A stretch of 64,000 nucleotides of DNA from Rhodococcus sp040643435 (GTDB lineage Bacteria > Actinomycetota > Actinomycetes > Mycobacteriales > Mycobacteriaceae), in contig NZ_JBEYUH010000013.1 in the NCBI RefSeq assembly GCF_040643435.1, positions 77,420-141,419 of the forward strand, read 5' to 3'. A program made the translations under genes and the position numbers. Shown one piece after another: positions 26,962 through 34,636 of the stretch. Position 1 is the stretch's first letter. The number at the start of each line of letters is the position of its first letter. The notes under the pieces are model-generated. The model did no database searches, was not told where the DNA came from, and saw only the letters and a list, made by a program, of their open reading frames with translations.

Positions 26962-27597
26962 TCAGGACCAGGTCGCGCGACCGGCGCGGACGAGACGGTC
27001 CGAGACCGAACCCGGCACTTCCTCGACCGTCATCGCGACGAGCAGGTGATCGCGGAATCGGCCCTGGACATCGAGGTAGCGCTTCAGCAGCCCTTCTTCG
27101 CGGAAACCGACGTTGCGGAGTACCGCCCGGCTCGCCTCGTTCTCGGGCCGCACGGTGGCCTCCACACGGTGCAATCCCACGGGGCCGAAGCAGTGGTCGA
27201 GGCCGAGAGCGACCGCGGCGGTCGCCACACCGAGTCCGTTGACCTCTTTCTCCACCCAGTAACCGATCCACGCCGAGCGCAGCGCACCGCGCACGACGTT
27301 CCCCACCGTCAGCTGCCCACAGAATCTGCCGTCCAACTCGATGGCCATCGGCAGCATCAGCCCCTTGTGCGCCTCCGAACGCAGACTCCGGTAGAGCCCG
27401 GGCCACATCGAGATGTGATGGCGCATGTCCCACGGCGCCTCGCCCGTCGGCTCCCACGGCTCGAGATGTGCGCGGTCACGCTGACGCAGGCGACTCCACG
27501 CCGCCGCGTCCCGCAGCCGGATCGATCGGACGGTCACGAGACCACCCTTCACCCGCAACGGTCCGAGCTCGGCCGGCCAACCGGGATGACGGGACAT
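26962..27597 (-). CDS. rimJ: GNAT acetyltransferase, RimJ/RimL-like
   Basis: A 211-residue N-acetyltransferase. IGYWVEKEVNGLGVATAAVALGLDHCF carries the acetyl-CoA-binding motif A and HRVEATVRPENEASRAVLRNVGFREEG is typical of RimJ/RimL proteins that acetylate ribosomal N-termini. The ATG at 27597 shares one base with the glp stop codon (TGATG), so the genes are co-translated. The frame is open farther upstream inside glp, but that part is antisense-like noise. The same gene sits between moeA1 and Rv0996 in M. tuberculosis. Confidence 0.92.
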   Translation of the reverse strand: MSRHPGWPAELGPLRVKGGLVTVRSIRLRDAAAWSRLRQRDRAHLEPWEPTGEAPWDMRHHISMWPGLYRSLRSEAHKGLMLPMAIELDGRFCGQLTVGNVVRGALRSAWIGYWVEKEVNGLGVATAAVALGLDHCFGPVGLHRVEATVRPENEASRAVLRNVGFREEGLLKRYLDVQGRFRDHLLVAMTVEEVPGSVSDRLVRAGRATWS

Positions 27598-28859
27598 CAA
27601 CCACGCTGCCCGAGGAACGCCACGTCCACCGGGTCGCCCGTGCGGATCTCGGAGACCTCGGGCTCGACGATGACGAGGCAGTTGGCCTCGGCGAGCGTCG
27701 CGAGCAGATGAGAGGACGCTCCCGCAGCGCCGCCGAGCGCCTGGACGAGATAGTCGCCCGTGGTCTCGTCGCGCATGAGCTGGCCGCGCAGGAATCCCTT
27801 CCGTCCCGGAATCGACGTGATCGGGGCGACGGTGCGGGCGGAGACGATCCGGCGCATCGGCTGTCGCCGGCCGAGCGCGATACGGATCAGCGGCCGGACC
27901 ATAACCTCGAAGACGACGAGCGCACTCACCGGATTGGCGGGCAGCAGGAAGGTCGGCACCTCGTCGCGGCCGAGACAACCGAAACCCTGCACGGAGCCGG
28001 GATGCATGGCGATCCGTTCGACTTCCAGATCACCGAGATCGGCCAGCGCTTCGCGCACCTCCTCGAGTGCGCCCCCACCCACGGCACCGGCGATCACGAC
28101 GATCTCGGCACGGATCAGCTGTCCCTCGACGACCTCACGCAACCGCTTCGGATCGGTACCGGCGATGCCGACCCGGTTGACGTCGGCGCCGGCATCGCGC
28201 GCGGCGGCGGCCAGCGCGTAGGAGTTCACGTCGTAGACCTGTCCCGGACCGGGTGTTCGATCCACGTCGACGAGTTCGCCGCCGACTGAGATGACGGACA
28301 GCCGCGGGCGCGGATGGACGAGTACCTTGTCGCGCCCGACGGCGGCGAGCAGACCTACCTGCGCCGCCCCGATGATCGTCCCGGCACGCACCGCGATATC
28401 GCCCGGTTGGACGTCGTCTCCGGTACGACGCACGTAGTCGCCCGAACGGACGGGTTCGAGCACCTTGATGCGCGCGGCACCGCGGTCGGTGTTGTCGAGG
28501 GGAAGCACCGCGTCGGCGAGAGTCGGCAGAGGCGCCCCGGTATCGACACGCACCGCCTGCCGCGGCTGGAGCCGGATCGGCTGCCGCGAACCGGCACGCA
28601 CCTCCCCCACGACGGGCAGGGTCACCTCCGCGGGGGCGGAAGCGTCGTCGGGGTCACGACCGTCGGCGGGGGCCTGGAGGTCGACGCTGCGAACGGCGTA
28701 CCCGTCGATGGCCGCCTGGTCGAACCCCGGCAGCGGCCGCTCGGTGACCACTTCCTCAGCACACAGCAGGCCCTGTGCCTCGGAGATGGCCACTCGGACC
28801 GGTCGGGGTGCGACGGCCGCCGCCGTCACCCGGGCCTGCTGATCCTCAACCGACCGCAT
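27597..28859 (-). CDS. glp: Gephyrin-like MoeA homologue Glp
   Basis: A 420-residue MoeA/gephyrin-fold protein. Domain order is normal, but signature motifs are altered: GFDQAAIDGYAV for the usual GFDNSAMDGYA, SVGGELV for S-TGDEL, AGAVGGGALEEVRE where MoeA has SGGVSVGD-D, and LPANPVS for LPGNPVS. Loss of the aspartate-bearing SVGD motif argues against molybdopterin insertase activity. The gene is coupled to rimJ and in the same operon as glpR, matching the Glp-GlpR cell-division module described in Corynebacterium. An enzymatic MoeA role is the alternative. It starts 34 bp after galU. Confidence 0.85.
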   Translation of the reverse strand: MRSVEDQQARVTAAAVAPRPVRVAISEAQGLLCAEEVVTERPLPGFDQAAIDGYAVRSVDLQAPADGRDPDDASAPAEVTLPVVGEVRAGSRQPIRLQPRQAVRVDTGAPLPTLADAVLPLDNTDRGAARIKVLEPVRSGDYVRRTGDDVQPGDIAVRAGTIIGAAQVGLLAAVGRDKVLVHPRPRLSVISVGGELVDVDRTPGPGQVYDVNSYALAAAARDAGADVNRVGIAGTDPKRLREVVEGQLIRAEIVVIAGAVGGGALEEVREALADLGDLEVERIAMHPGSVQGFGCLGRDEVPTFLLPANPVSALVVFEVMVRPLIRIALGRRQPMRRIVSARTVAPITSIPGRKGFLRGQLMRDETTGDYLVQALGGAAGASSHLLATLAEANCLVIVEPEVSEIRTGDPVDVAFLGQRG

Positions 28860-28893
28860 ACCGCTTCTCGTCCTCCAGCCCGTCCGCCCGCCG

Positions 28894-29805
28894 TCAGCGC
28901 TTCAGACGCTCGACGAGCCACTCGCGCAGCGAGTGCCCGTATTCTTCCGTGTTCAACGCCGAGTCAACCGCAGCGCGTAGGTAGCCTCCCGGATTTCCGA
29001 GATCGTGTCGGGTACCGCGATGCACCACCACGTGGACGGGATGTCCTTCGGCGATGAGCAGCGCGATGGCGTCGGTGAGCTGCAGTTCGCCTCCGGCTCC
29101 GGGATCGATCCGACGCAGCGCGTCGAAGATCGCACGGTCGAGCAGGTAGCGACCGGCGGCGGCGAAGGTCGACGGCGCGTCCTCCACGGCAGGCTTCTCG
29201 ACCATGGCGAGCACCTTGAGCACATCGGGGTTGACGGCATCGGGCACGACCTCGACCTCGAACACGCCGTACGCGCTGACCTGGTCCTTCGGCACGTCGA
29301 TCGCGCAGAGCACGGAACCGCCGCGCTTGGCCCGGACACGTTGCATCGTCTCGAGCACTCCGACCGGAAGGACGAGATCGTCGGGCAGCAGGACGGCAAT
29401 GGCGTCCTCGTCGGGATCGAGTGCTTCCTCCGCGCATGCCACGGCGTGGCCGAGACCGAGCGGCTGCTCTTGGATCACGGACTGCACCTCGAGCAGTCCC
29501 TGTGCCTTGCGGACCTTGGCGAGGAGTTCGTACTTGCCCTTCTCCTCGAGCTTGGACTCGAGGACGAGGTCCTCGACGAAATGCGCGACGACGCCGTCTT
29601 TACCCGGCGACGTCACGATGAGTAGGCGCTCGGCACCCGAGTCGGCGGCCTCGCCTGCCACGAGCTCGATGCCGGGCGTGTCGACCACCGGAAGGAGTTC
29701 CTTCGGAACCGTCTTCGTTGCGGGAAGAAACCGTGTCCCCATGCCTGCTGCGGGGACGATCGCGGTCTTGAAATGCCGCGTGCCTCCGGTCGTACTGTTC
29801 GTCAT
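28894..29805 (-). CDS. galU: UTP--glucose-1-phosphate uridylyltransferase
   Basis: A 303-residue nucleotidyltransferase making UDP-glucose for galactan, trehalose and polysaccharide synthesis. N-terminal IVPAAGMGTRFLPATKTVPKELLPV is the nucleotide-binding signature; VIQEQPLGLGHAVACAEE and LLPDDLVL follow. The ATG at 29805 (MTNSTTGGTRHFKTAIVPAAG) was preferred to an upstream in-frame ATG for family length and because the latter would overlap the divergent folate gene. First gene of the galU-glp-rimJ-glpR cluster. Confidence 0.96.
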   Translation of the reverse strand: MTNSTTGGTRHFKTAIVPAAGMGTRFLPATKTVPKELLPVVDTPGIELVAGEAADSGAERLLIVTSPGKDGVVAHFVEDLVLESKLEEKGKYELLAKVRKAQGLLEVQSVIQEQPLGLGHAVACAEEALDPDEDAIAVLLPDDLVLPVGVLETMQRVRAKRGGSVLCAIDVPKDQVSAYGVFEVEVVPDAVNPDVLKVLAMVEKPAVEDAPSTFAAAGRYLLDRAIFDALRRIDPGAGGELQLTDAIALLIAEGHPVHVVVHRGTRHDLGNPGGYLRAAVDSALNTEEYGHSLREWLVERLKR

Positions 29806-29864
29806 AGACTCCCACCCTAACTTCGGCCACCAAGACGGTGGTTCAGCGATCGTAAGGCGCAGAC

Positions 29865-30467
29865 ATGCACCCATCCCCGAAAGCGGTCTGGCGTGACCGC
29901 ATTCTTACAGCCCGGCGCAAGCTGAGCACCGAGAGGCGCAGGATCGAGGACACTGCGCTCGCCACGGTGGCTGCGACACTCGCCCCCTCCGGCTCCGTGG
30001 TGTGCGCGTACGTACCGGTGGGTTCGGAACCCGGATCAGTGGCCCTGCTCGATGCGCTGAGCGAGGCCGGGGTCACGGTGCTCCTACCCGTCACCAGAAC
30101 CGGTGAGCCGCTGTCGTGGGCTCGTTATCTCGGGGAGAACACGCTGGTAGCGGCGAATTTCGGGTTGCGGGAACCCAGTGGCGAGCTATTTCCGCCCGAA
30201 ACGGTGGCCGAGGCGCACACGGTGCTCGTGCCGGCGCTGGCGGTGGACGGGCGCGGCGTGCGGCTCGGCCGCGGTGCCGGCTTCTACGACCGCACCCTGC
30301 ACCTCGCAGCCCCCACCGCTGCGCTCATCGCCGTGGTCCGCGACGACGAACTCGTCGACGAACTTCCCGAGGATCCCCACGACATCCGCATGGGCTGGGC
30401 ACTGACACCCGGGAAAGGGCTGGTTCGCCTCGGTAGCGACGACCGTGCCGAACAACACATTTCCTAG
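29865..30467 (+). CDS. 5-formyltetrahydrofolate cyclo-ligase
   Basis: A 200-residue enzyme converting 5-formyl-THF plus ATP to 5,10-methenyl-THF. Conserved pieces are WRDRILTARRKLS, VCAYVPVGSEP, and the C-terminal active-site stretch VPALAVDGRGVRLGRGAGFYDRTL. It is divergent from galU, as Rv0992c/Rv0993 are. The last codons and stop lie inside a duplicated 17-bp sequence (see the repeat at 30442), so the C-terminus may be recently altered. Confidence 0.94.
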   Translation: MHPSPKAVWRDRILTARRKLSTERRRIEDTALATVAATLAPSGSVVCAYVPVGSEPGSVALLDALSEAGVTVLLPVTRTGEPLSWARYLGENTLVAANFGLREPSGELFPPETVAEAHTVLVPALAVDGRGVRLGRGAGFYDRTLHLAAPTAALIAVVRDDELVDELPEDPHDIRMGWALTPGKGLVRLGSDDRAEQHIS

Positions 30468-30484
30468 CCGTGCGGAACAACACA
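30442..30484 (+). repeat. Tandem 17-bp near-duplication over a stop codon
   Basis: CCGTGC(C/G)GAACAACACA occurs at 30442-30458 and 30468-30484 with one mismatch, 26 bp apart. The first copy encodes the end of the cyclo-ligase, whose TAG is at 30465-30467; the second is just past it. It looks like a local slippage duplication. Confidence 0.75.
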
Positions 30485-30497
30485 CTCCCTGGCGTTG

Positions 30498-30524
30498 TTG
30501 GCACTGTCGGCGGTAGAGTGCCAA
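30498..30524. promoter_or_regulatory. CIRCE element (HrcA operator)
   Basis: TTGGCACTG-N9-GAGTGCCAA agrees with the CIRCE consensus TTAGCACTC-N9-GAGTGCTAA; actinobacterial groES and groEL sites often have the G variant in the third position. The right half is perfect and the left differs at its last base. It lies 52 bp before the ruc start, so HrcA repression of that gene is predicted. Confidence 0.82.
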
Positions 30525-30576
30525 AACTGCAGTACGACGAATGCTGCGGTACGACGAACTGGCGGAGGATCAACCG

Positions 30577-30873
30577 GTGCCCACCTACTCATATGCCTGC
30601 ACGGCCTGCGACAACAAGTTCGATATCGTGCAGTCCTTCAGCGACGACTCCTTGACCGAGTGCCCGCAGTGCGCAGGCAAGCTGCGCAAGCTGTTCAACT
30701 CGGTCGGCATCGTGTTCAAGGGCAGCGGCTTCTACCGCACCGACTCCCGCAGCGGCAGCACCGCGAGCGAGTCCGCCTCGACGAGTTCCAGCAGCTCCTC
30801 CTCGTCCGGCGACAGCAGCTCCTCGTCCTCGTCGAGCAGCACCTCGTCGACGCCCGCTGCCGCCGCGAGCTGA
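30577..30873 (+). CDS. ruc: Ruc-like redox-regulated chaperone (FmdB zinc-ribbon family)
   Basis: A 98-residue protein. The N-terminal zinc ribbon PTYSYACTACDNKFDIVQ and ECPQCAGKLRKLF provides four cysteines in two CxxC pairs; the remainder is a disordered serine-rich tail of about 45 residues ending in a run of alanines. This matches M. tuberculosis Rv0991c (Ruc), a chaperone activated by oxidation that prevents aggregation and works with DnaK. The GTG at 30577 has GGAGG about 8 nt upstream and gives the universal family start VPTYSY; an upstream ATG is in frame but nonconserved. A CIRCE site upstream fits heat-shock control. Confidence 0.88.
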   Translation: MPTYSYACTACDNKFDIVQSFSDDSLTECPQCAGKLRKLFNSVGIVFKGSGFYRTDSRSGSTASESASTSSSSSSSSGDSSSSSSSSSTSSTPAAAAS

Positions 30874-30977
30874 CCCTCCAGAAAGAGTTGTCCACAGGCG
30901 GGCGGTTCATCCACAGACCGCTGCCTCCGAGGGCTCATCGGGGCCGACGGGATACTCCGACCTCCTAGGTTCGGGGC

Positions 30978-31697
30978 ATGCCCGTCGGTCCCTTTCCGTT
31001 CATCCAGGCCGAGAGCACGCGTCCGCGGCGTTCGCCCGCAGACGCCTCGCTCCAGCCCACGTTTCCCGACCGGTTCGCCGAAATCCTCCGCCCCGGCTGG
31101 TCGCGCATCGTGCGGATCCGCCGAATCGCAGCGGCCCTGCTCGCGATCATCGCCGTGGCCCTCGCGCTTCGCGGCGACCCCCACACCGATCAGGTAGGTG
31201 TGGTCGTCGCCGCCCGAGATCTCACACCCGGGCACATCCTCACCGCAGACGACCTCGCCCGCGTGGATCGTGACGCGTCCGGTGTGGTCGCCGGAACCCT
31301 GCACGAGGTCGACGAGGCCGTCGGCCGTATCCTGGCCGGCCCTGTGCCCACCGGGGAACCGCTCGTCGACACACGTCTGCTCGGCCCCCGTCTTGCGGTC
31401 GCGGCCACCGGGTTCGCCGACGCACGAGTGGTGCCCATCCGGCTCGCGGACGCCGGTGTGGGCGAACTGCTCCGCGAAGGCGACCGGGTCGACGTCCTGA
31501 CGGTGAGCGACACCACCGACGGCCCGCTACCCGGCGCACACGTGCTCGCGAGAGGAGCAGTAGTGGTGCTGGCCGAGTCCGGCGGGTCCACCCGGGAGCG
31601 GAACGAACGCGTCGTGCTGGTCGCTCTGGAACCCGAGCCTGCCACTGCCGTGGCTGCGGCGTCGCTCGTCAGCGCTCTGACGGTGACGCTCCACTGA
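30978..31697 (+). CDS. SAF-domain protein (CpaB/RcpC-like)
   Basis: A 239-residue protein with a cytoplasmic N-terminal 45 residues, one membrane helix (IAAALLAIIAVALAL) and an extracytoplasmic SAF domain (VVVAARDLTPGHILTADDLARV). The rest resembles the CpaB/RcpC fold, including DVLTVSD. In Flp-pilus systems CpaB supports pilus assembly, but no other flp/tad genes are here, so the role is unknown. It follows ruc by 104 bp, possibly with its own promoter. Confidence 0.82.
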   Translation: MPVGPFPFIQAESTRPRRSPADASLQPTFPDRFAEILRPGWSRIVRIRRIAAALLAIIAVALALRGDPHTDQVGVVVAARDLTPGHILTADDLARVDRDASGVVAGTLHEVDEAVGRILAGPVPTGEPLVDTRLLGPRLAVAATGFADARVVPIRLADAGVGELLREGDRVDVLTVSDTTDGPLPGAHVLARGAVVVLAESGGSTRERNERVVLVALEPEPATAVAAASLVSALTVTLH

Positions 31698-31837
31698 GCG
31701 CAGGGCGACGAACCGAGGCGAGCCGGGTGCCGGCCAACGCCCCCGAGGAAGCGACCCCGCGGTCTATCGTGGAAGCGTCCGTGTGACCCACCTCACTTGC
31801 GCGGCTCCGGCGGGCAGGCCGCGAGAAGGAGCGCACC

Positions 31838-32269
31838 ATGCTGAAGGGCTTCAAGGACTTCCTGCTGAGAGGTAATGTCCTCGACCTTGCCGTCGCGGTC
31901 GTGATCGGTGCTGCCTTCACGGCGATCGTGACCGCCTTCACCCAGTACGTCATCGAGCCGCTGATCAACGCGCTCGGCGGCGACAACGAGCTGGGCTGGG
32001 GGTTCCAGGTCGTGAGCGACAACCCGGAAACCTTCATCAACATCGGCGCGGTGATCACGGCGGCGATCAACTTCATCATCATCGCCGCGGTCGTGTACTT
32101 CGTACTCATCGTCCCCGCCAACTCGGCGAAGAAGAAGTTCGCCACCGAACCGAAGGACAAGCAGGCCAGCACCGAAGACCTGCTCATCCAGATCCGCGAC
32201 CTTCTCGAGGCTCAGGCTTCGCAGTCCGCTCAGGGTGCGCACGCCAGGCCCGCGCCCCGCGTCGAATAG
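31838..32269 (+). CDS. mscL: Large-conductance mechanosensitive channel MscL (copy 2)
   Basis: A 143-residue MscL. It shares with copy 1 the start MxKGFKDFLLRGNV, TM1 (AVAVVIGAAFTAIVTAF) and TM2 (AINFIIIAAVVYFVLIVP), but differs in the periplasmic loop (TQYVIEPLINALGGDNELGWGFQVVSDNPETF) and tail. Because M. tuberculosis has its single mscL next to this neighbourhood, this copy is likely the positional orthologue and copy 1 the paralogue. The ATG has GAAGGAG upstream. A bidirectional terminator follows. Confidence 0.96.
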   Translation: MLKGFKDFLLRGNVLDLAVAVVIGAAFTAIVTAFTQYVIEPLINALGGDNELGWGFQVVSDNPETFINIGAVITAAINFIIIAAVVYFVLIVPANSAKKKFATEPKDKQASTEDLLIQIRDLLEAQASQSAQGAHARPAPRVE

Positions 32270-32285
32270 GCGCCCCACGACGAAA

Positions 32286-32321
32286 CGACTGGGCCCGCTC
32301 GAAATCGAGCGGGCCCAGTCG
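32286..32321. terminator. Bidirectional terminator between mscL and porins
   Basis: A perfect 17-bp inverted repeat (arms 32286-32302 and 32305-32321) with a 2-nt spacer, between the convergent mscL and porin genes. TTTCG follows on the minus strand, so it probably serves both transcripts. Confidence 0.88.
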
Positions 32322-32358
32322 TTCGTGCTGTGTTCGGCGTGAGCCGGACGTCTACTTC

Positions 32359-32985
32359 CTAGACGGTCCAGGCGTCACCGTAGGTGGTGACGTTGTCGCC
32401 GTTGGCCGTGATGGCGCGGACGAACGGACGGACCTGGACGGAGCCGAGGACGCCGGAAGCGGTGCCGTGGACATTGGCGAACTGAACGGACTTGAAGTCA
32501 CCGTCGAACTCGCCCTCGGCGACGACGAGCTCCTCGATGCCCGGAGCCGGCGACAGCTCCATCTCGGCGTAGGCCTGCGGAAGGATGTCGGTGGCGGTAC
32601 CGCCGCCGGCGAGGTCCAACTCGAGCTGCGGCGTCGAGTAGGTCACGCCGATAGCGCCGTTGAGGCTGCCGGCCCACGCGAACTGGTAACCGAACTGGAA
32701 GACGGTGCCCTCCGCATCGGCTGCGCCCTCACCGATGAGGTTGGCCGTGCCACGGCCGTTGTGGAAGAACTCGCGGTTGAGCGGGCTGCCACCGAGGGCC
32801 GGAACACCCTGGATGAAGGTGTCCTCCTGGGTCACGACGACCTCGAGGCCGTCGGAGACGATGCGGTTCTGGTCGTCGACCTCGGCCGAAGCGACGCCCG
32901 AGGCGCCGAGGACCAGACCGAGGACAGCAGCACCGGCGACGGCGGCGTTACGAGCGGCCTTGAAGCCACGCGACTTGATTCCCAT
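32359..32985 (-). CDS. MspA-family outer-membrane porin, short form
   Basis: A 208-residue exported protein. The signal peptide (about residues 1-34) ends in GASGVASA before EVDDQNRI. The mature part follows the MspA pattern: QEDTFIQGVPALGGSPLNREFFHNGRGTANL, GYQFAWAGSLNGAIGVTYSTP, then PAPGIEELVVAEGEFDG and the C-terminal RPFVRAITANGDNVTTYGDAWTV. The segment after YSTP (QLELDLAGGGTATD) aligns with the MspA constriction region IDDGD but keeps fewer acidic residues. MspA porins form octameric channels through the mycolate outer membrane for small hydrophilic solutes. It is the second of two tandem genes, 53 bp apart, and ends at a strong terminator. Confidence 0.94.
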   Translation of the reverse strand: MGIKSRGFKAARNAAVAGAAVLGLVLGASGVASAEVDDQNRIVSDGLEVVVTQEDTFIQGVPALGGSPLNREFFHNGRGTANLIGEGAADAEGTVFQFGYQFAWAGSLNGAIGVTYSTPQLELDLAGGGTATDILPQAYAEMELSPAPGIEELVVAEGEFDGDFKSVQFANVHGTASGVLGSVQVRPFVRAITANGDNVTTYGDAWTV

Positions 32986-33038
32986 GATTACTCCGTTTGT
33001 GGTGGTGGGGATTTACTGCGGGATGGCGCGGAGCAGGA

Positions 33039-33824
33039 CTAGAGGGTCCAGACCTGGCCGTAGGTGGTGACGTTGTCGCCGTTGGCGGTGATCACACGGA
33101 CGAACGGGCGGAGGGAGACCGGGCCGATGACGCCGGTCGCCGCACCGGAAACGTTGGCGATCTGAACTTCCTTGAAATCGCCGTCGAACTCACCCTCGGT
33201 GACGACGATCTCTTCGATACCGGGAGCCGGAGTCAGTTCCATACCGGTCGTGGCCTGGGGAAGAATGCCCTTGATCGTGGTGGTCGTGGAGTTCTTTTCG
33301 GCCGAGCCTTCCTCGTCCTTGACGAACACCGGCTGACCGTCGACCTCACGCTGGATGAACTCGGGCTCGGTCGAGGCGGGATCCTCCGGGTTGTATGCCG
33401 GGTTCGGGTCCATGACTGGCTTGTAGGCGTCGACCTGGGAAGTCGTCGCCTTCATCGAGGCATCCGGGCTGGTCCAGCCGAAGCCCATTGCGCCGTCGAC
33501 CGAGGCCGTCCACGCGACCTGATAGCCGAACTGGAAGGTCGAACCCTCGAAGTCGGCCGCCTCGGGGCCGACGATGTTGGCGATGCCGCGGCCGTTGTGG
33601 AACCACTGACGGCTCAGCGGGCTACCGCCGATCGGGGGCACACCCTGAATGAAGGTGTCCTCCTGCGTGACGATGACCTCGTGGCCGTCGGAGACGATCC
33701 GGTTCTGATCGTTGACCTCGGCACCTGCGGCGCCGGCCGATCCGAGAACCAGACCGGCCACAGCAGCTGCCGCCACCGTGGCGTTGCGGGCGGTCCGGAA
33801 ACCGCGTCGCGTCTGAATCTTCAT
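33039..33824 (-). CDS. MspA-family porin with enlarged constriction segment
   Basis: A 261-residue paralogue of the next gene. The signal peptide ends about residue 35 (GAAGA before EVNDQNRI). The barrel halves closely match the short porin (QEDTFIQGVPPIGGSPLSRQWFHNGRG; PAPGIEEIVVTEGEFDGDFKEV; RPFVRVITANGDNVTTYGQVW). Between the SP after strand GFGW and ILPQ there are about 66 residues (121-186) instead of 14. They are rich in Asp, Glu, Pro and Thr, and sit where MspA has its D90/D91 constriction. The insertion should therefore project into or beside the pore. A long gene-free leader precedes the ATG. Confidence 0.93.
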   Translation of the reverse strand: MKIQTRRGFRTARNATVAAAAVAGLVLGSAGAAGAEVNDQNRIVSDGHEVIVTQEDTFIQGVPPIGGSPLSRQWFHNGRGIANIVGPEAADFEGSTFQFGYQVAWTASVDGAMGFGWTSPDASMKATTSQVDAYKPVMDPNPAYNPEDPASTEPEFIQREVDGQPVFVKDEEGSAEKNSTTTTIKGILPQATTGMELTPAPGIEEIVVTEGEFDGDFKEVQIANVSGAATGVIGPVSLRPFVRVITANGDNVTTYGQVWTL

Positions 33825-34401
33825 GAATGCCTCATCCGTTCTCTGCGTGCCGGGTTGCGCGCCGCGTCCGACAACAAGTGGTCAACCCTGTCGCCCGCGG
33901 GTCGCTGTCCACAGCGAACACACCGGCGGCTCAGCCGTCGGCGTATCGGTACGTCCATCGTCCGCACGGTTTTGCTTTATCGATTCGTGACCGAGCCCAG
34001 GCTGCGAAGCCTGGGCTCGACCGGTTTGAACCTGAGAGGGAGATTAGACCGTGACCATTCCTGGAGCAACGGCTAGCTTTCGTAACGTTCCGGTATAGGT
34101 GGCACGCCGACCTGACGGAGAGCGCTTCACAAAAGTGTGCAAACCGGGCACAGGCGGAAACGGGATACCGTAACCCCACATCACACGAACCGTTTCGAAC
34201 GGATCTCCATCGCACCTGGTAGGGCCCATATTCTTACTGCACCGACGGTGCAGAAGCGAATACCCTACTGTGGGCGGAAGCACAGATCGAATTCGTCACC
34301 CGAAGCAAGCCGGAATGAACGGTTTGTTGCGGCGATGTTTCGTTGCGGTCGACAACAGATTCGAATCAGGAACAACCGGCAAACAATAGTGATGCAGATC
34401 A
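33825..34401. other. Long intergenic region upstream of the porins
   Basis: 577 bp without a convincing gene; A+T content rises towards 34400, consistent with porin promoter sequences read leftwards. It contains a perfect 12-bp hairpin with a GCGA-type tetraloop (arms 33992-34003 and 34008-34019), about 170-195 nt before the porin ATG. That suggests a structured 5' leader or an attenuator. Nothing else could be assigned. Confidence 0.6.
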
Positions 34402-34632
34402 CTACCCGGAGTGGTGCGGGGGAACCTGCCGGCGCAGCCATTCGTCCGCCCCGACACCGGAGTCGCCGTCGGCCCGCTCGTCGCGAGTGGTCTCGGGAAG
34501 GACGTCCCCGAATATGCGAGCCAGCCGTGCCCGGTCGATCCGGGCACGGCTCGTCTGCTCCTCGCGAGTCACCGCGTCGCGCGGGGAACGACCGCTGTCC
34601 TGGTCGTTCGAATCCGCACGGTCGTCGGACAT
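34402..34632 (-). CDS. Small acidic/arginine-rich protein, unknown
   Basis: A 76-residue protein (MSDDRADSNDQDSGRSPRDA at the N-terminus) with mixed Asp/Arg charge and a C-terminal EWLRRQVPPHHSG. No domain or membrane segment is seen. Its ATG lies 4 bp after the moaB stop, so it is probably the last gene of the pepD-moaB unit. It is likely a lineage-specific protein; disorder is expected in the first 30 residues. Confidence 0.6.
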   Translation of the reverse strand: MSDDRADSNDQDSGRSPRDAVTREEQTSRARIDRARLARIFGDVLPETTRDERADGDSGVGADEWLRRQVPPHHSG

Positions 34633-34636
34633 TCCG

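Noticed and set aside
27598..27978. Longer rimJ starting inside the moeA-like gene
   Set aside because: The extra N-terminal residues overlap glp in another frame; the ATG coupled to the glp stop gives the normal length.
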